The notes under the pieces: model-generated
What the model saw: only the letters and a program-made list of their open reading frames with translations
What the model was told of the DNA's origin: nothing
Databases searched by the model: none
Position numbers and translations under genes: made by a program
In this document: in pieces, positions 6,785 through 15,949 of the stretch
How the letters are laid out: each line of letters opens with the position of its first letter
How positions within the stretch are numbered: the stretch's first letter is position 1
Assembly (NCBI RefSeq): GCF_030209745.1
Contig: NZ_JARVRJ010000003.1
Span: 1 to 64,000 of the forward strand
Direction: 5' to 3'
DNA: 64,000 nt
Source of the DNA: Arthrobacter sp. fls2-241-R2A-200
Lineage (GTDB): Bacteria; Actinomycetota; Actinomycetes; Actinomycetales; Micrococcaceae

Positions 6785-9592
6785 CTAGTTGCGTATGAGG
6801 GTGCGGTCACGGAGCGCCAGGTAGATCTTGTCCCGGGCAATGGGCAGCTCAGCAAAGCGGATGCCCGTTGCGTTTCGGATGGCGTTGGCCAGCGCTGGTG
6901 CCACCGGGTTGAACGGACTCTCGCTCATGGACTTGGCGCCGAGGGGCCCGGTGGAGTCATTGGTCTTGGCGAAATACACCTCACTCCGGGGCACGTCCGC
7001 GAACGAAGGAATGTGATACTGCCGCAGAATGTCCGTGGTGACCCTGCCGGCGTCGTCCACTTTCACTTCCTCGTAGAGCACGGCGCCGAGCGCCTGCGCA
7101 ATACCGCCCTCGATCTGCCCGCGGCACTGCCGCGGATTCACCACGACGCCGGCGTCGGCCGCTTGGACACTCTGCAGGATCCGCAGCTCACCCGTGCCGG
7201 TATTAACAGCCACGCGGAAGCCATGGACGTTGAACGCGACAGACCGGGGCGTTCCTCCCCAGTTGCCGTCGGTGGCGAGCCGGACGCCTTGAAGGTGGGC
7301 GGCGTCGTGGATTTCCTTCAGCGGCACCGTTCGCCCTCCGCAGTCAACGGCGCCGTCCACCAACCGGCAATCCGCTAACGAGACGCCGGTGAGGGACGCC
7401 GCCACCGTCTGGATGCGTGTGGCCAGCTCGAGCGCCGCCCCCAGCGTCGCCTTCCCGGCCACCACGGTCCCTGCCGAGCCGAAGGCACCGGTATCGTGCT
7501 CCACCAGATCGGTATCGGACTGGCGCACGGTCACGCGGTCTGCCGATGTTGCGAGCGCCGTGGCAGCCAGTTGCGCATGGACAGTGGTGGTGCCGTTCCC
7601 GAATTCCGCAGTTCCGACGTCGACGGCGAACCGTCCGTCCGCTTCCAGGCTCACCCGGGTGTGGGCGAAGTGGCCCCGCGGCGGAACGGTGTCGATCATG
7701 GAGAGCGCAGAGCCTTCGCCGATCACCCATTCGGGCCCGAGGTCCTCCAACCCGGCAGCGCGGTACCGTTCCTTGCCGCGGTCCAAAGCGTCGCGGACCA
7801 ACGCCACGCATTGGTCCAGCCCGTAACTGCCGTAGTGGACATCTTCCTCGGGCTCGGGCGTCGTGGAGAGCATGTGGTCACCGGGCCTGACCATGTTCTT
7901 GAGCCGGAATTCCAAGGGGTCCATGCCGATTCCGATGGCCAGTTCGTCAATGGCCGACTCGATCGCGAAGATCATCTGGCTCAGTCCGTAGCCCCGGAAG
8001 GCGCCAGCGGGAACCGTGTTGGTATAGACGGCGTGGGCATCCACTTTTTTGTTCACACACTTGTAGACGGCCAATGATTCGCCGCAGCCGTGGAACATCA
8101 CGCCGGGAGCATGGTTACCGTAAGCCCCGGTGTTGGTGAGGACGTCGAGCTGGAGGGCCGTCAGCTGCCCGTCCCGGCTCGCGCCGGCCTTGAGGTGGAT
8201 GGTGAACGGGTGGCGTGTGGTGGTGGCCGTGAACTGTTCGGTCCTGGTGAACTCAAGTTGCACGGGACGCTTCAGGGCCAAGGCCGCGAGGGCCACCACA
8301 TCCTCCGTGAGGACTTCCTGCTTGCCGCCGAACCCGCCACCAACCCTGCCTGCGACCACCCGAATGCTTTCCGGCGCGAGGTTGAAAACCCGGCTCAAGG
8401 TCCGCTTCACCAAGAACGGCACCTGCGTGGACGAGCGGACCATTAACCGGCCATCCTCATCAATCAAGGCGATGGAAGCATGGGTCTCCATTGCCACATG
8501 CTGGACACGCTGGGTGCTGTAGGTGTGTTCATGGATGAAGTCGGCGGCTTCAAAGCCTTCAGCGACGCTACCCAGCTCCGCGTGGACCTCGGCCACCACG
8601 TTGTTCAGCGGCCTCGAGATGCGCGAGAAAACTCCGTCTTTATCACCATGGATCGCCGGGGCGCCGGGAAGGATGGCCTCCTGGGGGGTGAACACCGGCT
8701 CCAGGAGTTCGTACTGCACAGCCAGCGCGCGGGTTCCGGCCTCGGCGGCAGCAACGGATTCGGCGACGACGGCGGCAACCCGCTGTCCGATGAAGCGCAC
8801 CACGTTATCCAGGACACGGGTGTCATCGGGATCGTCGGTGAAGTTCTCGTGCTGGGCCGTGGAGAACAACAGCTGCGGTGCGTCCTCATGCGTGAACACT
8901 GCAACGACGCCGGGGACTGCCAAAGCCGGGGCCTTGTCAATGGAGACGATCCGGGCGTGCGGGTACGGCGACCGGGCTAGCTTCATGTGCAGCAACCCCG
9001 GAAGCTGCTCGGCGGGGATGTCCAAGGTGTAGCGGGCCGTGCCTGTGACTATTGCCTGGCCTGCGGGGGCCGGGACGTCGTCCCCGAGTTGGCCAGGCGT
9101 AGCCTCCACAGCGGTTGGCGACTGTGCCCCGGAAACGTCAGCTCCGGCGTCGTGCTGGTGATCGTCACCGTGACCGCAGACGGCGTCGGCGATGGAGCGG
9201 TAACCGGTGCAGCGGCAAAGGTTGCCCTTGAGGTTGCGGGGCAGGTTGGCGCGTTGTTCGTCGTCGAACGTGGCCGCGGTCATCATCATCCCGGCGGTAC
9301 AGAAACCGCATTGGAAGCCTTGGCTTTCGAGAAACTGTTCCTGCACGGGGTGGAGTTCCCCGCCTTGGGACAATCCCTCGATGGTGGTAACCGCCTTGCC
9401 CTTGGCCCGGACGGCGGGGTAGATGCAACTGTGCACGGGTTTGCCATCGACGTGGACGGTGCAGGCACCGCAATCGCCCCCGTCACAGCCCTTTTTGACG
9501 CCGAAGTTGCCCTCTTCGCGGAGGAAGGTGCGGAGGCATTGACCGGGGCGGGGTGTGGCCTGCGAGGGCGCGCCGTTGATCTCAATTGCCAT
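6785..9592 (-). CDS. Fused Fe-S/molybdopterin subunit of xanthine (hypoxanthine) dehydrogenase
   Basis: Molybdenum hydroxylase of 935 residues in which two usual subunits are one chain. Residues about 1-75 hold the plant-type 2Fe-2S domain (CDGGDCGACTVHVDG). About 76-150 hold the second 2Fe-2S domain (CGFCTAGMMM, CRCTGY). After a linker of about 40 residues the rest is the molybdopterin-binding subunit, with GRVGGGFGGKQE and GAFRGYG. The layout and length are like E. coli XdhD. The expected role is oxidation of hypoxanthine/xanthine to urate with the FAD subunit upstream. The frame is open to 9655, but ATG 9592 has a perfect AGGAGG and is used here. It overlaps the FAD gene by 11 bp. Confidence 0.88.
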   Translation of the reverse strand: MAIEINGAPSQATPRPGQCLRTFLREEGNFGVKKGCDGGDCGACTVHVDGKPVHSCIYPAVRAKGKAVTTIEGLSQGGELHPVQEQFLESQGFQCGFCTAGMMMTAATFDDEQRANLPRNLKGNLCRCTGYRSIADAVCGHGDDHQHDAGADVSGAQSPTAVEATPGQLGDDVPAPAGQAIVTGTARYTLDIPAEQLPGLLHMKLARSPYPHARIVSIDKAPALAVPGVVAVFTHEDAPQLLFSTAQHENFTDDPDDTRVLDNVVRFIGQRVAAVVAESVAAAEAGTRALAVQYELLEPVFTPQEAILPGAPAIHGDKDGVFSRISRPLNNVVAEVHAELGSVAEGFEAADFIHEHTYSTQRVQHVAMETHASIALIDEDGRLMVRSSTQVPFLVKRTLSRVFNLAPESIRVVAGRVGGGFGGKQEVLTEDVVALAALALKRPVQLEFTRTEQFTATTTRHPFTIHLKAGASRDGQLTALQLDVLTNTGAYGNHAPGVMFHGCGESLAVYKCVNKKVDAHAVYTNTVPAGAFRGYGLSQMIFAIESAIDELAIGIGMDPLEFRLKNMVRPGDHMLSTTPEPEEDVHYGSYGLDQCVALVRDALDRGKERYRAAGLEDLGPEWVIGEGSALSMIDTVPPRGHFAHTRVSLEADGRFAVDVGTAEFGNGTTTVHAQLAATALATSADRVTVRQSDTDLVEHDTGAFGSAGTVVAGKATLGAALELATRIQTVAASLTGVSLADCRLVDGAVDCGGRTVPLKEIHDAAHLQGVRLATDGNWGGTPRSVAFNVHGFRVAVNTGTGELRILQSVQAADAGVVVNPRQCRGQIEGGIAQALGAVLYEEVKVDDAGRVTTDILRQYHIPSFADVPRSEVYFAKTNDSTGPLGAKSMSESPFNPVAPALANAIRNATGIRFAELPIARDKIYLALRDRTLIRN

Positions 9593-10517
9593 GGTGGGCC
9601 TCCTTCTGGGTGCCTGAAGCTTGGGGTTGGGTGGATGGCTGCGGCGAGGTGGCATGCGGAGGCCAGAAATCGCCGGATACGGTCATCGACTCGCCCAGCA
9701 ATTCGGCGCGGATCTCCTCGGCGAGTTTGAACGTCATGTCGCGGCGCCAGGCCGGGAGCCCGTGGATGTCATCGTGGTACAGCGGCCAAGGGATGGATTC
9801 GCCGACGGCGTCAGCCAGCGTCCCGGCGTCGGGAACCTGCCCGGCGGGGAACCTCAGCTGTACTGGCCTTTTGGTGGAAGCGGTCACTGTGATCACCAAG
9901 GTGTTGTCCGCGTCGAGGCGGCCGATGAGCAGGACCCCGGAACGGCCGAGGTTGCTGAGTGATAAACGCCGGAACGCAACCCTGGCGGACAGGGCCGTGG
10001 CTGGCAAGTGGACGCTGCGGAGCAACTCCCCCGGGGCAAGTATTGTCTGCATGTCCCCGATCACGACGTCGGCCACCGGGACTGTGCGACTGCCGCCATC
10101 CGGGCTGAGGATGGTGGCAACGCCGTCGAGTCCTGCGCACAATGACGTCATGGGTCCGGCAGGCAACCCGGTGCAGATGTTGCCGCCCACCGTGGACATG
10201 TTCCAGATCTTGAAGGAGGCCACGAACGAGTCACAGCACGGGCGGATCAAGGCCAATCCGGGCCATTCCAGGGTTGCGGCCGCTGGCGAAACGGGCACGG
10301 CGTAGAGCTCGGCGACGGTGCAGGTGGCAGCGAGTTCGATTCCCTCATCGGTCACCGTGACAGCCGGCCAATCAGCTTGGCCCAGATCGAGGAGGCGTTT
10401 AAGGACGGTGCTGCCGTAGGAGAAAAGGACCGTGCCACCGGCAAGCCAGGCGTCGCCGTCGCGCCACTGGGCCGGATCGGTGGTGGGGACCACGGCCTCG
10501 ATGGTGTTCATGTCCAT
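9582..10517 (-). CDS. FAD-binding subunit of xanthine dehydrogenase family
   Basis: FAD-binding subunit of about 311 residues, CoxM/XdhB/YgfM type, which passes electrons from the molybdenum and iron-sulfur chain to NAD or another acceptor. Family marks are the N-terminal AWLAGGTVLF, the TVGGNICTGLPAGPM flavin loop, and a C-terminal CO-dehydrogenase flavoprotein-like domain from about residue 180. Two ATGs lie at 10517 and 10511; AGGAGG is 4 bases before the first and 10 before the second, so 10511 is equally likely. It overlaps both neighbours by about 10 bp in a three-gene operon (XdhC-like, FAD, fused Fe-S/Mo). Confidence 0.85.
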   Translation of the reverse strand: MDMNTIEAVVPTTDPAQWRDGDAWLAGGTVLFSYGSTVLKRLLDLGQADWPAVTVTDEGIELAATCTVAELYAVPVSPAAATLEWPGLALIRPCCDSFVASFKIWNMSTVGGNICTGLPAGPMTSLCAGLDGVATILSPDGGSRTVPVADVVIGDMQTILAPGELLRSVHLPATALSARVAFRRLSLSNLGRSGVLLIGRLDADNTLVITVTASTKRPVQLRFPAGQVPDAGTLADAVGESIPWPLYHDDIHGLPAWRRDMTFKLAEEIRAELLGESMTVSGDFWPPHATSPQPSTQPQASGTQKEAHHGN

Positions 10518-11755
10518 GAGTCCTCCTGGGTGGGGGTAGTTGGGGCTGGAGGCGCAGCGTGGATGGGCCCTGTGCTGTCCTTGAGGGACGGGAACCCAGG
10601 GGCTTCCAGGGTTGGCCGCCGGGTTCCGGCCCCGCGCTCGGCGATGATTTCAGCCGTGATGGAGACGGCTACCTCCGCCGGGGTGACCGCGCCGAGGTCC
10701 AGGCCTATGGGCGAATGCAGCTGTTCCAGGGCCTCGGCAGGCGTGCCGGCGTCAAGCAGGGCGTCGACCCGCTGTCGGTGGCTGCGCCGGGATCCCATCG
10801 CGCCCACATAGGCCACGTTGAGGTGAAGCGCGGTTTCGAGCAAGGGGATGTCGAATTTCGGGTCATGGGTCAGGACGCAGATCACGGTGCGGGAATCGAT
10901 GCGCCCGGCTGCCGTTTCTGCTTGGAGGTAGCGGTGTGGCCAGTCGGACACCACCGAATCAGCCCCGCTGAAGCGGCTTTGCCCTGCAAAAGCCGGGCGG
11001 GCATCACACACGGTGACGTCATAGCCGAGCAGTTTCCCGGCGGGGAGCAAGGCTGCTCCGAAGTCATTCGCGCCGAAAATCACCATGCGCGCCGACGGTA
11101 AGCGGGTTTCGACGAACAACGTAATGGGCTGCGGTTCCGCTTCCTCCCTGGGTGGGGCTGCCAACCTCTCGGTTGTGACCCAGCCGTCGATGCAGCCTGC
11201 AGGTGGTGCCAGCCGCACCAAGCCCGCGCGGCCTCCTTGGAGCAGCGGCTCTATCTGGGCAGCAGCTGCGAAAACTGTGGCGGGATGGTCTCCGACGAGA
11301 TGGGCCAATTCGGGCGACTCCATGGCCCGGAACCGGACAGGATCGTTCACCATGACTACTCCCCCGCCGGTATCAAGGCGGCGAATGATGGCCGCCGGCT
11401 GCTCGGCGTCCACAACACCGGAAAATTCCGGCAGCCCACGTGTCAAAGGCTGGATGTGGACTTCGAGTTCCCCTCCACAGGTGAGCCCGACGGCGAACGC
11501 ATCCGCGTCGCTGTAACCGAACGACTCAAGGCGGGGTCCGCCGTCGCGCAGTGCTTCCAGGGCGGCCTCCACGACGGCGCCTTCCACGCAGCCGCCGGAC
11601 AAACTGCCCAGTATTTCGCCATGTTCGGAGATCATCATCGAGGTCCCGGCGGGGCGCGGCACGGAGCCACCGGTTCCCACGATCGTGGCCACAGCGCATC
11701 GCTGGCCAGAGATCGCAGGCCGCCAACTGCCCAGTGAAGGCATCAGATCCAGCAT
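10508..11755 (-). CDS. XdhC/CoxI-family molybdenum enzyme maturation protein
   Basis: Protein of 415 residues of the XdhC/CoxI family, which binds molybdenum cofactor and helps insert its sulfurated form into xanthine dehydrogenase-like enzymes. The N-terminal XdhC/CoxI domain has ATIVGTGGSVPRPAGTSM and GSLSGGCVEGAV. The C-terminal Rossmann-like domain has the VIFGANDFGAAL and YVGAMGSRRSH motifs. The open frame extends to 11833 but the ATG at 11755 is chosen, with AAAGGA 9 bases upstream. It is the first gene of the xdh operon. Confidence 0.85.
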   Translation of the reverse strand: MLDLMPSLGSWRPAISGQRCAVATIVGTGGSVPRPAGTSMMISEHGEILGSLSGGCVEGAVVEAALEALRDGGPRLESFGYSDADAFAVGLTCGGELEVHIQPLTRGLPEFSGVVDAEQPAAIIRRLDTGGGVVMVNDPVRFRAMESPELAHLVGDHPATVFAAAAQIEPLLQGGRAGLVRLAPPAGCIDGWVTTERLAAPPREEAEPQPITLFVETRLPSARMVIFGANDFGAALLPAGKLLGYDVTVCDARPAFAGQSRFSGADSVVSDWPHRYLQAETAAGRIDSRTVICVLTHDPKFDIPLLETALHLNVAYVGAMGSRRSHRQRVDALLDAGTPAEALEQLHSPIGLDLGAVTPAEVAVSITAEIIAERGAGTRRPTLEAPGFPSLKDSTGPIHAAPPAPTTPTQEDSWT

Positions 11756-11885
11756 GGCAACACGTCCTTTATCCAGGTGTCCCGGCCAAGTGGCCCGGCC
11801 GGAGCAGTGCGCGATCTTGCCCCATGGTCTCACTCCCGGAGGACGTTCAGGGGTAGTCGCGGCTTATCGGTAAGAGTTATTAGGT

Positions 11886-12015
11886 GCGGGGGCAAGGGCT
11901 TCATCTCCCTGCCCCCGCGCCATAGCGGAGCATCAGAACCGTTCCTGAATCAACAGGGCCGCCGCCCGCCGTCGTGCCCTTCTTTGGTGGTGCTCCAGAA
12001 GGGCCACGACGGCGG
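11886..12015. other. Two hairpins in the gap between permease and xdh operon
   Basis: The 333-bp stretch 11756-12088 has no convincing gene. It holds a hairpin GCGGGGGCA (11886-11894) / TGCCCCCGC (11910-11918) and a longer one with about 18 pairs from 11966-11983 to 11997-12015. Both lie behind the permease gene as transcribed on the minus strand and ahead of the xdh operon promoter. Neither has a T-run, so they are terminator-like or mRNA-end structures rather than clear intrinsic terminators. Confidence 0.5.
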
Positions 12016-12088
12016 ACGCCTATTCGTGCGGTGGGTTCCGACGGACCGCCGATCGGAACGCCGGGTGGTGGCCCGGCGGGTGGGGAGG

Positions 12089-13606
12089 CTAAATACCCAT
12101 CAGGGCGTTGATGGGTCCCCGGGCAAAGTAGATGATGAAGCCCGCGGTAACCACCCACATGAGGGGATGCACTTTCCTGGCCCTGCCGGACGCCCCGCTG
12201 ATCACGGCGAAGGAGATGAACCCGACGCCGATGCCGTTGGCAATGGAGTACGTCAACGGCATGGTCACGATGGTCAGGAACGCCGGCAATGCGATGGAGA
12301 ACTTGGTGAACTTGATCTCGCGGATCTGCGCCATCATCATCGCGCCCACCACCACCAAAGCTGCGGCGGCGACTTCCAGCGGCACCACCGACGTGAGCGG
12401 GGTGAAGAACATAGAACCCAGGAACAGCACCCCGGTCACCACCGAGGCCAATCCCGTACGGGCGCCCTCCCCGATACCCGCGGCGGAGTCGATGTACACA
12501 GTGTTGGACGAGCCCGACGTCGCGCCGCCCGCCACTGCGCCGAAGCCTTCGACGATGAAGGCCGACTTGAGCCTGGGGAACGTTCCGTCCTTGTGTGCCA
12601 CACCGGCGCTCTTGGCCAAGCCGGTCATGGTGCCCATGGCATCAAAGAAGTTGGTGAACACCAAGGTAAAGACCAGCATGGTTGCGGCCAATCCGCCGAT
12701 CCTGGCGAACGAACCGAACAGGTCGAAGTGGCCCACGAGGCTCAGGTCCGGGGCAGAGACCAGCTGGCCCGAAAGGACCGGCGTGTTCAGATGCCAGCCA
12801 CCGGGGTTGCTGGCACTGCTGGGGCCGATATGGAAGACAGCCTCGACCACGGCGGCAAGGATCGTGGTGGCCACGATGCCGATGAGCAAGCCGCCCTGGA
12901 TTTTACGGGCCACCAGGATACCCATGGCCAGCAATCCGATAATAAAGACAAGGGTAGGGATGGAGGTGATGGAGCCGCCGTTGCCGAGCTGCACCGGTGG
13001 ACCGCCCGCGGTGGGACGAACAAATCCGGAGTCCACAAAGCCGATGAAGGCGATGAACAGGCCGATGCCAACGGTGATGGCGGCCTTCAGCTCCTTGGGC
13101 ACGGCTTTGAAGATCGCCGTCCGGGCGCCGGTCACGCCGAACAGGACGATCAGGATGCCGTTGATGACCACCAGGCCCATGGCCTCGGGCCAGGTCACCT
13201 CATGGATGACGGCCACTGCAAGGAACGAGTTGATGCCGAGGCCTGCTGCCAGCCCGAACGGCAGGTTGGCGATCAGGCCGAAGATGATGGTCATGACGCC
13301 GGCCGTGAGTCCGGTAACGGCGCCTACCTGCGCCGCTGAGAGCCAGCCGCCGGCGACGTCGGTGGGTGCGTTTTGCGCGGAGAATCCACCGAGGATCAGT
13401 GGGTTGAGGATCACGATGTAGGCCATGGTGAAGAACGTGACCAAGCCGCCGCGGAATTCGCGCGCCAGCGTGGAGCCACGCTGGGAGATCTGGAAGAACT
13501 TATCCAGGAAGGAGTGTGGGGCCGGAGGCTTGCCGCCAGTGGTGTGCTGGGCGGGTCCGGTCTCTGTGTGCATTTCTGCGGGATCCAGGATTGTCATGTC
13601 AGCCAC
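12089..13606 (-). CDS. AzgA-type guanine/hypoxanthine permease (NCS2)
   Basis: Membrane transporter of 505 residues of the AzgA branch of the NCS2 family, importing guanine, hypoxanthine or adenine. The family start is clear (LAREFRGGLVTFFTMAYIVI, LNPLILGG), followed by about 12-14 hydrophobic segments and GLGINSFLAVAV. The sequence FVEGFGAVAGGATSGSSNTV matches the conserved substrate/transport motif. The gene starts 6 bp after the stop of guanine deaminase and is surely co-transcribed with it, so guanine is the likely substrate. Confidence 0.88.
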   Translation of the reverse strand: MADMTILDPAEMHTETGPAQHTTGGKPPAPHSFLDKFFQISQRGSTLAREFRGGLVTFFTMAYIVILNPLILGGFSAQNAPTDVAGGWLSAAQVGAVTGLTAGVMTIIFGLIANLPFGLAAGLGINSFLAVAVIHEVTWPEAMGLVVINGILIVLFGVTGARTAIFKAVPKELKAAITVGIGLFIAFIGFVDSGFVRPTAGGPPVQLGNGGSITSIPTLVFIIGLLAMGILVARKIQGGLLIGIVATTILAAVVEAVFHIGPSSASNPGGWHLNTPVLSGQLVSAPDLSLVGHFDLFGSFARIGGLAATMLVFTLVFTNFFDAMGTMTGLAKSAGVAHKDGTFPRLKSAFIVEGFGAVAGGATSGSSNTVYIDSAAGIGEGARTGLASVVTGVLFLGSMFFTPLTSVVPLEVAAAALVVVGAMMMAQIREIKFTKFSIALPAFLTIVTMPLTYSIANGIGVGFISFAVISGASGRARKVHPLMWVVTAGFIIYFARGPINALMGI

Positions 13607-13612
13607 CGGGCC

Positions 13613-14107
13613 CTAGTAGTCAATCCTGGAATCGAGCGTGTTCCATGTGGTAAACGGCTGGAGGGCCGCCGGAGCCTGGGGGTCGCCCAGTTCCAGCTTG
13701 GCTACCGGCATCAGCGCGTCCCGGTTGTCGTTCTCGAAGTACTCGTAGAAGACGGCGTCATCGAAGCCGACGGATGCGGCGTCGTGGCGGTCTGCGGCAA
13801 AGAACACGCGGTCAACGCGTGCCCAAAGGGCTGAGGCCAGGCACATGGGGCAGGGCTCGCAGCTGGTGTAGAGGGTTGCTCCGCTCAGATCGAACGTTTC
13901 CAGTTCGCGGCAGGCGTTACGGATAGCCGTGACTTCTGCGTGTGCGGTGGGATCGTTCGTGGCGGTCACGCGGTTGACGCCTTCGAAGGCTCGTCCGTCC
14001 GCGGTGACAATGACGGCGCCGAACGGGCCACCACTGTTGAGGACATTGGCTGTTGCCAGCTCAATGGAAGTGGCCAGGAATTGCTCGGCCGTGACGGTTG
14101 TACTCAT
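13613..14107 (-). CDS. guaD: Guanine deaminase (cytidine deaminase fold)
   Basis: Cytoplasmic zinc enzyme of 164 residues converting guanine to xanthine and ammonia, of the small Bacillus GuaD type rather than the amidohydrolase type. The zinc motifs are intact: AHAEVTAIRNAC (HAE) and CEPCPMCLASALWA (PCxxC). The C-terminus extends past the deaminase core as in GuaD. It leads the two-gene unit with the purine permease, feeding xanthine to the xanthine dehydrogenase operon next door. The ribosome site AAGGAA lies in the 3' arm of a hairpin, which suggests translational control. Confidence 0.88.
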   Translation of the reverse strand: MSTTVTAEQFLATSIELATANVLNSGGPFGAVIVTADGRAFEGVNRVTATNDPTAHAEVTAIRNACRELETFDLSGATLYTSCEPCPMCLASALWARVDRVFFAADRHDAASVGFDDAVFYEYFENDNRDALMPVAKLELGDPQAPAALQPFTTWNTLDSRIDY

Positions 14108-14114
14108 GTTGCGA

Positions 14115-14229
14115 CTTCCTTAGTGCTGAGGAAGCCAGGTGACCTGTCGGGGGGCACCTCAAAGAGAGGTCCGGTTAGCTTGGTTACCAGGCTTCAGCAT
14201 GTGCGATGAAGGTTAAGTTGCGCCTGGTA
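14115..14229 (-). promoter_or_regulatory. Structured leader ahead of guanine deaminase
   Basis: The minus-strand transcript ahead of guaD has an 8-bp perfect stem UACCAGGC/GCCUGGUA (14222-14229 with 14185-14192) enclosing 29 bases. It also has a stem CUUCCU/AGGAAG (14129-14134 with 14115-14120) whose 3' arm is the likely ribosome-binding site 8-9 bases before the ATG. An ACCUC/GAGGU stem lies between. This is the shape of a translational riboswitch or other regulated leader, but it does not match a class I know. The whole gap 14108-14517 holds no gene. Confidence 0.4.
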
Positions 14230-14517
14230 GATAGCTTCCCGAAGTCCGGGTGCCCGCCTTTGGCAGTTAGAGCGTAGCACCGGGGTTGTGAGCAGCGCCA
14301 TAGTTTTTTGAAAACTTAATTTCGTCATGCGAAATTACTTATTCTGGCCCGGGTGCCGTCCGAATGTGACTGTTCCGTGCCCGCGGGCGTTGACTGCCGC
14401 CGTCGGGCCTTTTACGCTTTTCGAACCGGCCGCTCCTGGGCGCCGGCAAACCTGGATCAGCAGACAGGCCTAACTGAGCTGGAACGCACATTTGCCGACC
14501 AGACAAGGAACCCTTTC

Positions 14518-15855
14518 ATGCTGTGGATCAAAAACCCGCTGGGCATCTTCACCGCAAACGACCTCGACGCCGGCAACGGCCTGGTTGTCGATGGCGGGAA
14601 AATCGTGGAGCTCGTGCCATCGGGCGGACAGCCTGCCTCCTACACCTCCGTTTTCGACGCCTCCGGGCACGTGGTCCTGCCAGGACTCATCAACACGCAC
14701 CACCACTTCTACCAAACGCTCACCCGCGCATGGTGTCCGGTGGCCAACGCCCCACTGTTCCCGTGGCTGCAGAACCTCTACCCGGTATGGGCACGCTTGA
14801 CTCCGCGAAGCCTGGAACTGGCCGTGCAAGTGGCCCTCGCTGAGCTGCTCCTCTCAGGGTGCACCACGGCCGCGGATCACCATTACCTGTTCCCCGACGG
14901 TATGGAGGATGCCATCGACATCGAAGTCGCCGCCGTCCGCGCCATGGGGATGCGGGCCACCTTGACTCGCGGGTCCATGACGTTGGGAGAGGACGACGGC
15001 GGCCTGCCGCCCAGGACGACGGTCCAGTCCCCCGAGGCAATCCTTGCCGACAGCGAACGGCTGATCTGTAGCTACCACGAGACCGGTGACGGCGCCGTGG
15101 TGCAAATCGCGTTGGCGCCCTGCTCACCGTTCTCTGTGACCAAGGAAATCATGGCCGAATCGGCGGCAATGGCCGAGCGCTTTGACATCCGGCTGCACAC
15201 CCATCTGGCCGAGACGATCGACGAGGAAGAGTTCTGCCGGTCAATGTTCGGCCTGCGAACCGTGGATTACCTGGAATCGGTGGGCTGGTTGGGCTCACGC
15301 ACGTGGCTTGGACACGGAATCCATTTCAACGACGACGAGATCGCCCGGCTGGGAGCCGCAGGCACCGGCGTCGCGCACTGCCCAACGTCCAACATGCGGT
15401 TGGCCTCGGGTACCGCCCGGATGCTCGAACTTGAGGCCGCAGGTGTTCCGGTGGGGCTCGGCGTGGACGGATCGGCTTCCAATGACGCGTCCAACATGAT
15501 CCTCGAAGCCCGGCAAGCCCTGTATTTGCAGCGGCTGAGGTACGGCGCCTCCGTTCCCGTGGAGAGGGCCCTTGGGTGGGCAACGCGTGGGTCCGCTGCC
15601 GTGTTGGGGCGCTCCGATATCGGCCAGTTGGCTCCCGGGCTGCAGGCGGATCTTGCCCTGTTCAAGCCGGACGAGCTGCGGTTCTCCGGCAGTCATGATC
15701 CCGTAGCTGCTTTGCTGCTCTGCGGGGCGGACCGTGCAGACCGGGTGATGGTGGGTGGCTCATGGCGCGTGGTGGACGGGGTGATTCCGGACCTGGACGT
15801 TGCCGGGCTCATCGCTGAGCACTCGGCCGCGGCGCGGAAGCTGGTGGCGGGGTAG
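14518..15855 (+). CDS. 8-oxoguanine deaminase-type amidohydrolase
   Basis: Amidohydrolase of 445 residues of the ATZ/TRZ group. The N-terminal metal motif is LINTHHHFYQTLTRAW, followed by LFPWLQNLYPVWA, which is typical of 8-oxoguanine deaminases. Later ligands are in the HTHLAET and GHGIHF segments and the Asp in GLGVDGSASND. The expected reaction is 8-oxoguanine to urate plus ammonia, joining the pathway before urate oxidase; guanine or a related purine is an alternative substrate. The frame is open from 14353, but ATG 14518 is chosen with AAGGAA 8 bases upstream and the normal family N-terminus. It is divergent from guaD. Confidence 0.82.
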   Translation: MLWIKNPLGIFTANDLDAGNGLVVDGGKIVELVPSGGQPASYTSVFDASGHVVLPGLINTHHHFYQTLTRAWCPVANAPLFPWLQNLYPVWARLTPRSLELAVQVALAELLLSGCTTAADHHYLFPDGMEDAIDIEVAAVRAMGMRATLTRGSMTLGEDDGGLPPRTTVQSPEAILADSERLICSYHETGDGAVVQIALAPCSPFSVTKEIMAESAAMAERFDIRLHTHLAETIDEEEFCRSMFGLRTVDYLESVGWLGSRTWLGHGIHFNDDEIARLGAAGTGVAHCPTSNMRLASGTARMLELEAAGVPVGLGVDGSASNDASNMILEARQALYLQRLRYGASVPVERALGWATRGSAAVLGRSDIGQLAPGLQADLALFKPDELRFSGSHDPVAALLLCGADRADRVMVGGSWRVVDGVIPDLDVAGLIAEHSAAARKLVAG

Positions 15856-15874
15856 CTTTTGGGGCCCGGGCGGT

Positions 15875-15942
15875 CCGTTTCGATGGTTCCCTGCGCGGAG
15901 TGCCGTTCCCGCGGCACGGTATGCAGCGAACCATCGAAACGG
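15875..15942. repeat. 68-bp palindromic element, copy A
   Basis: The 15-bp outer arms CCGTTTCGATGGTTC / GAACCATCGAAACGG are perfect. The inner hairpin is GTGCCG-TTCCCG-CGGCAC, with a TGC/GCA pair between. It lies 20 bp after the 8-oxoguanine deaminase stop and 8 bp before the convergent neighbour's stop, so it may also end transcription. Copies B and C have exactly the same length. Confidence 0.85.
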
Positions 15943-15949
15943 CCTGAGC

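Noticed and set aside
15875..15942. Palindrome A as only a transcription terminator
   Set aside because: It may end transcription between convergent genes, but copies B and C of the same length are not in terminator positions with T-runs, so a repeat family explains it better.
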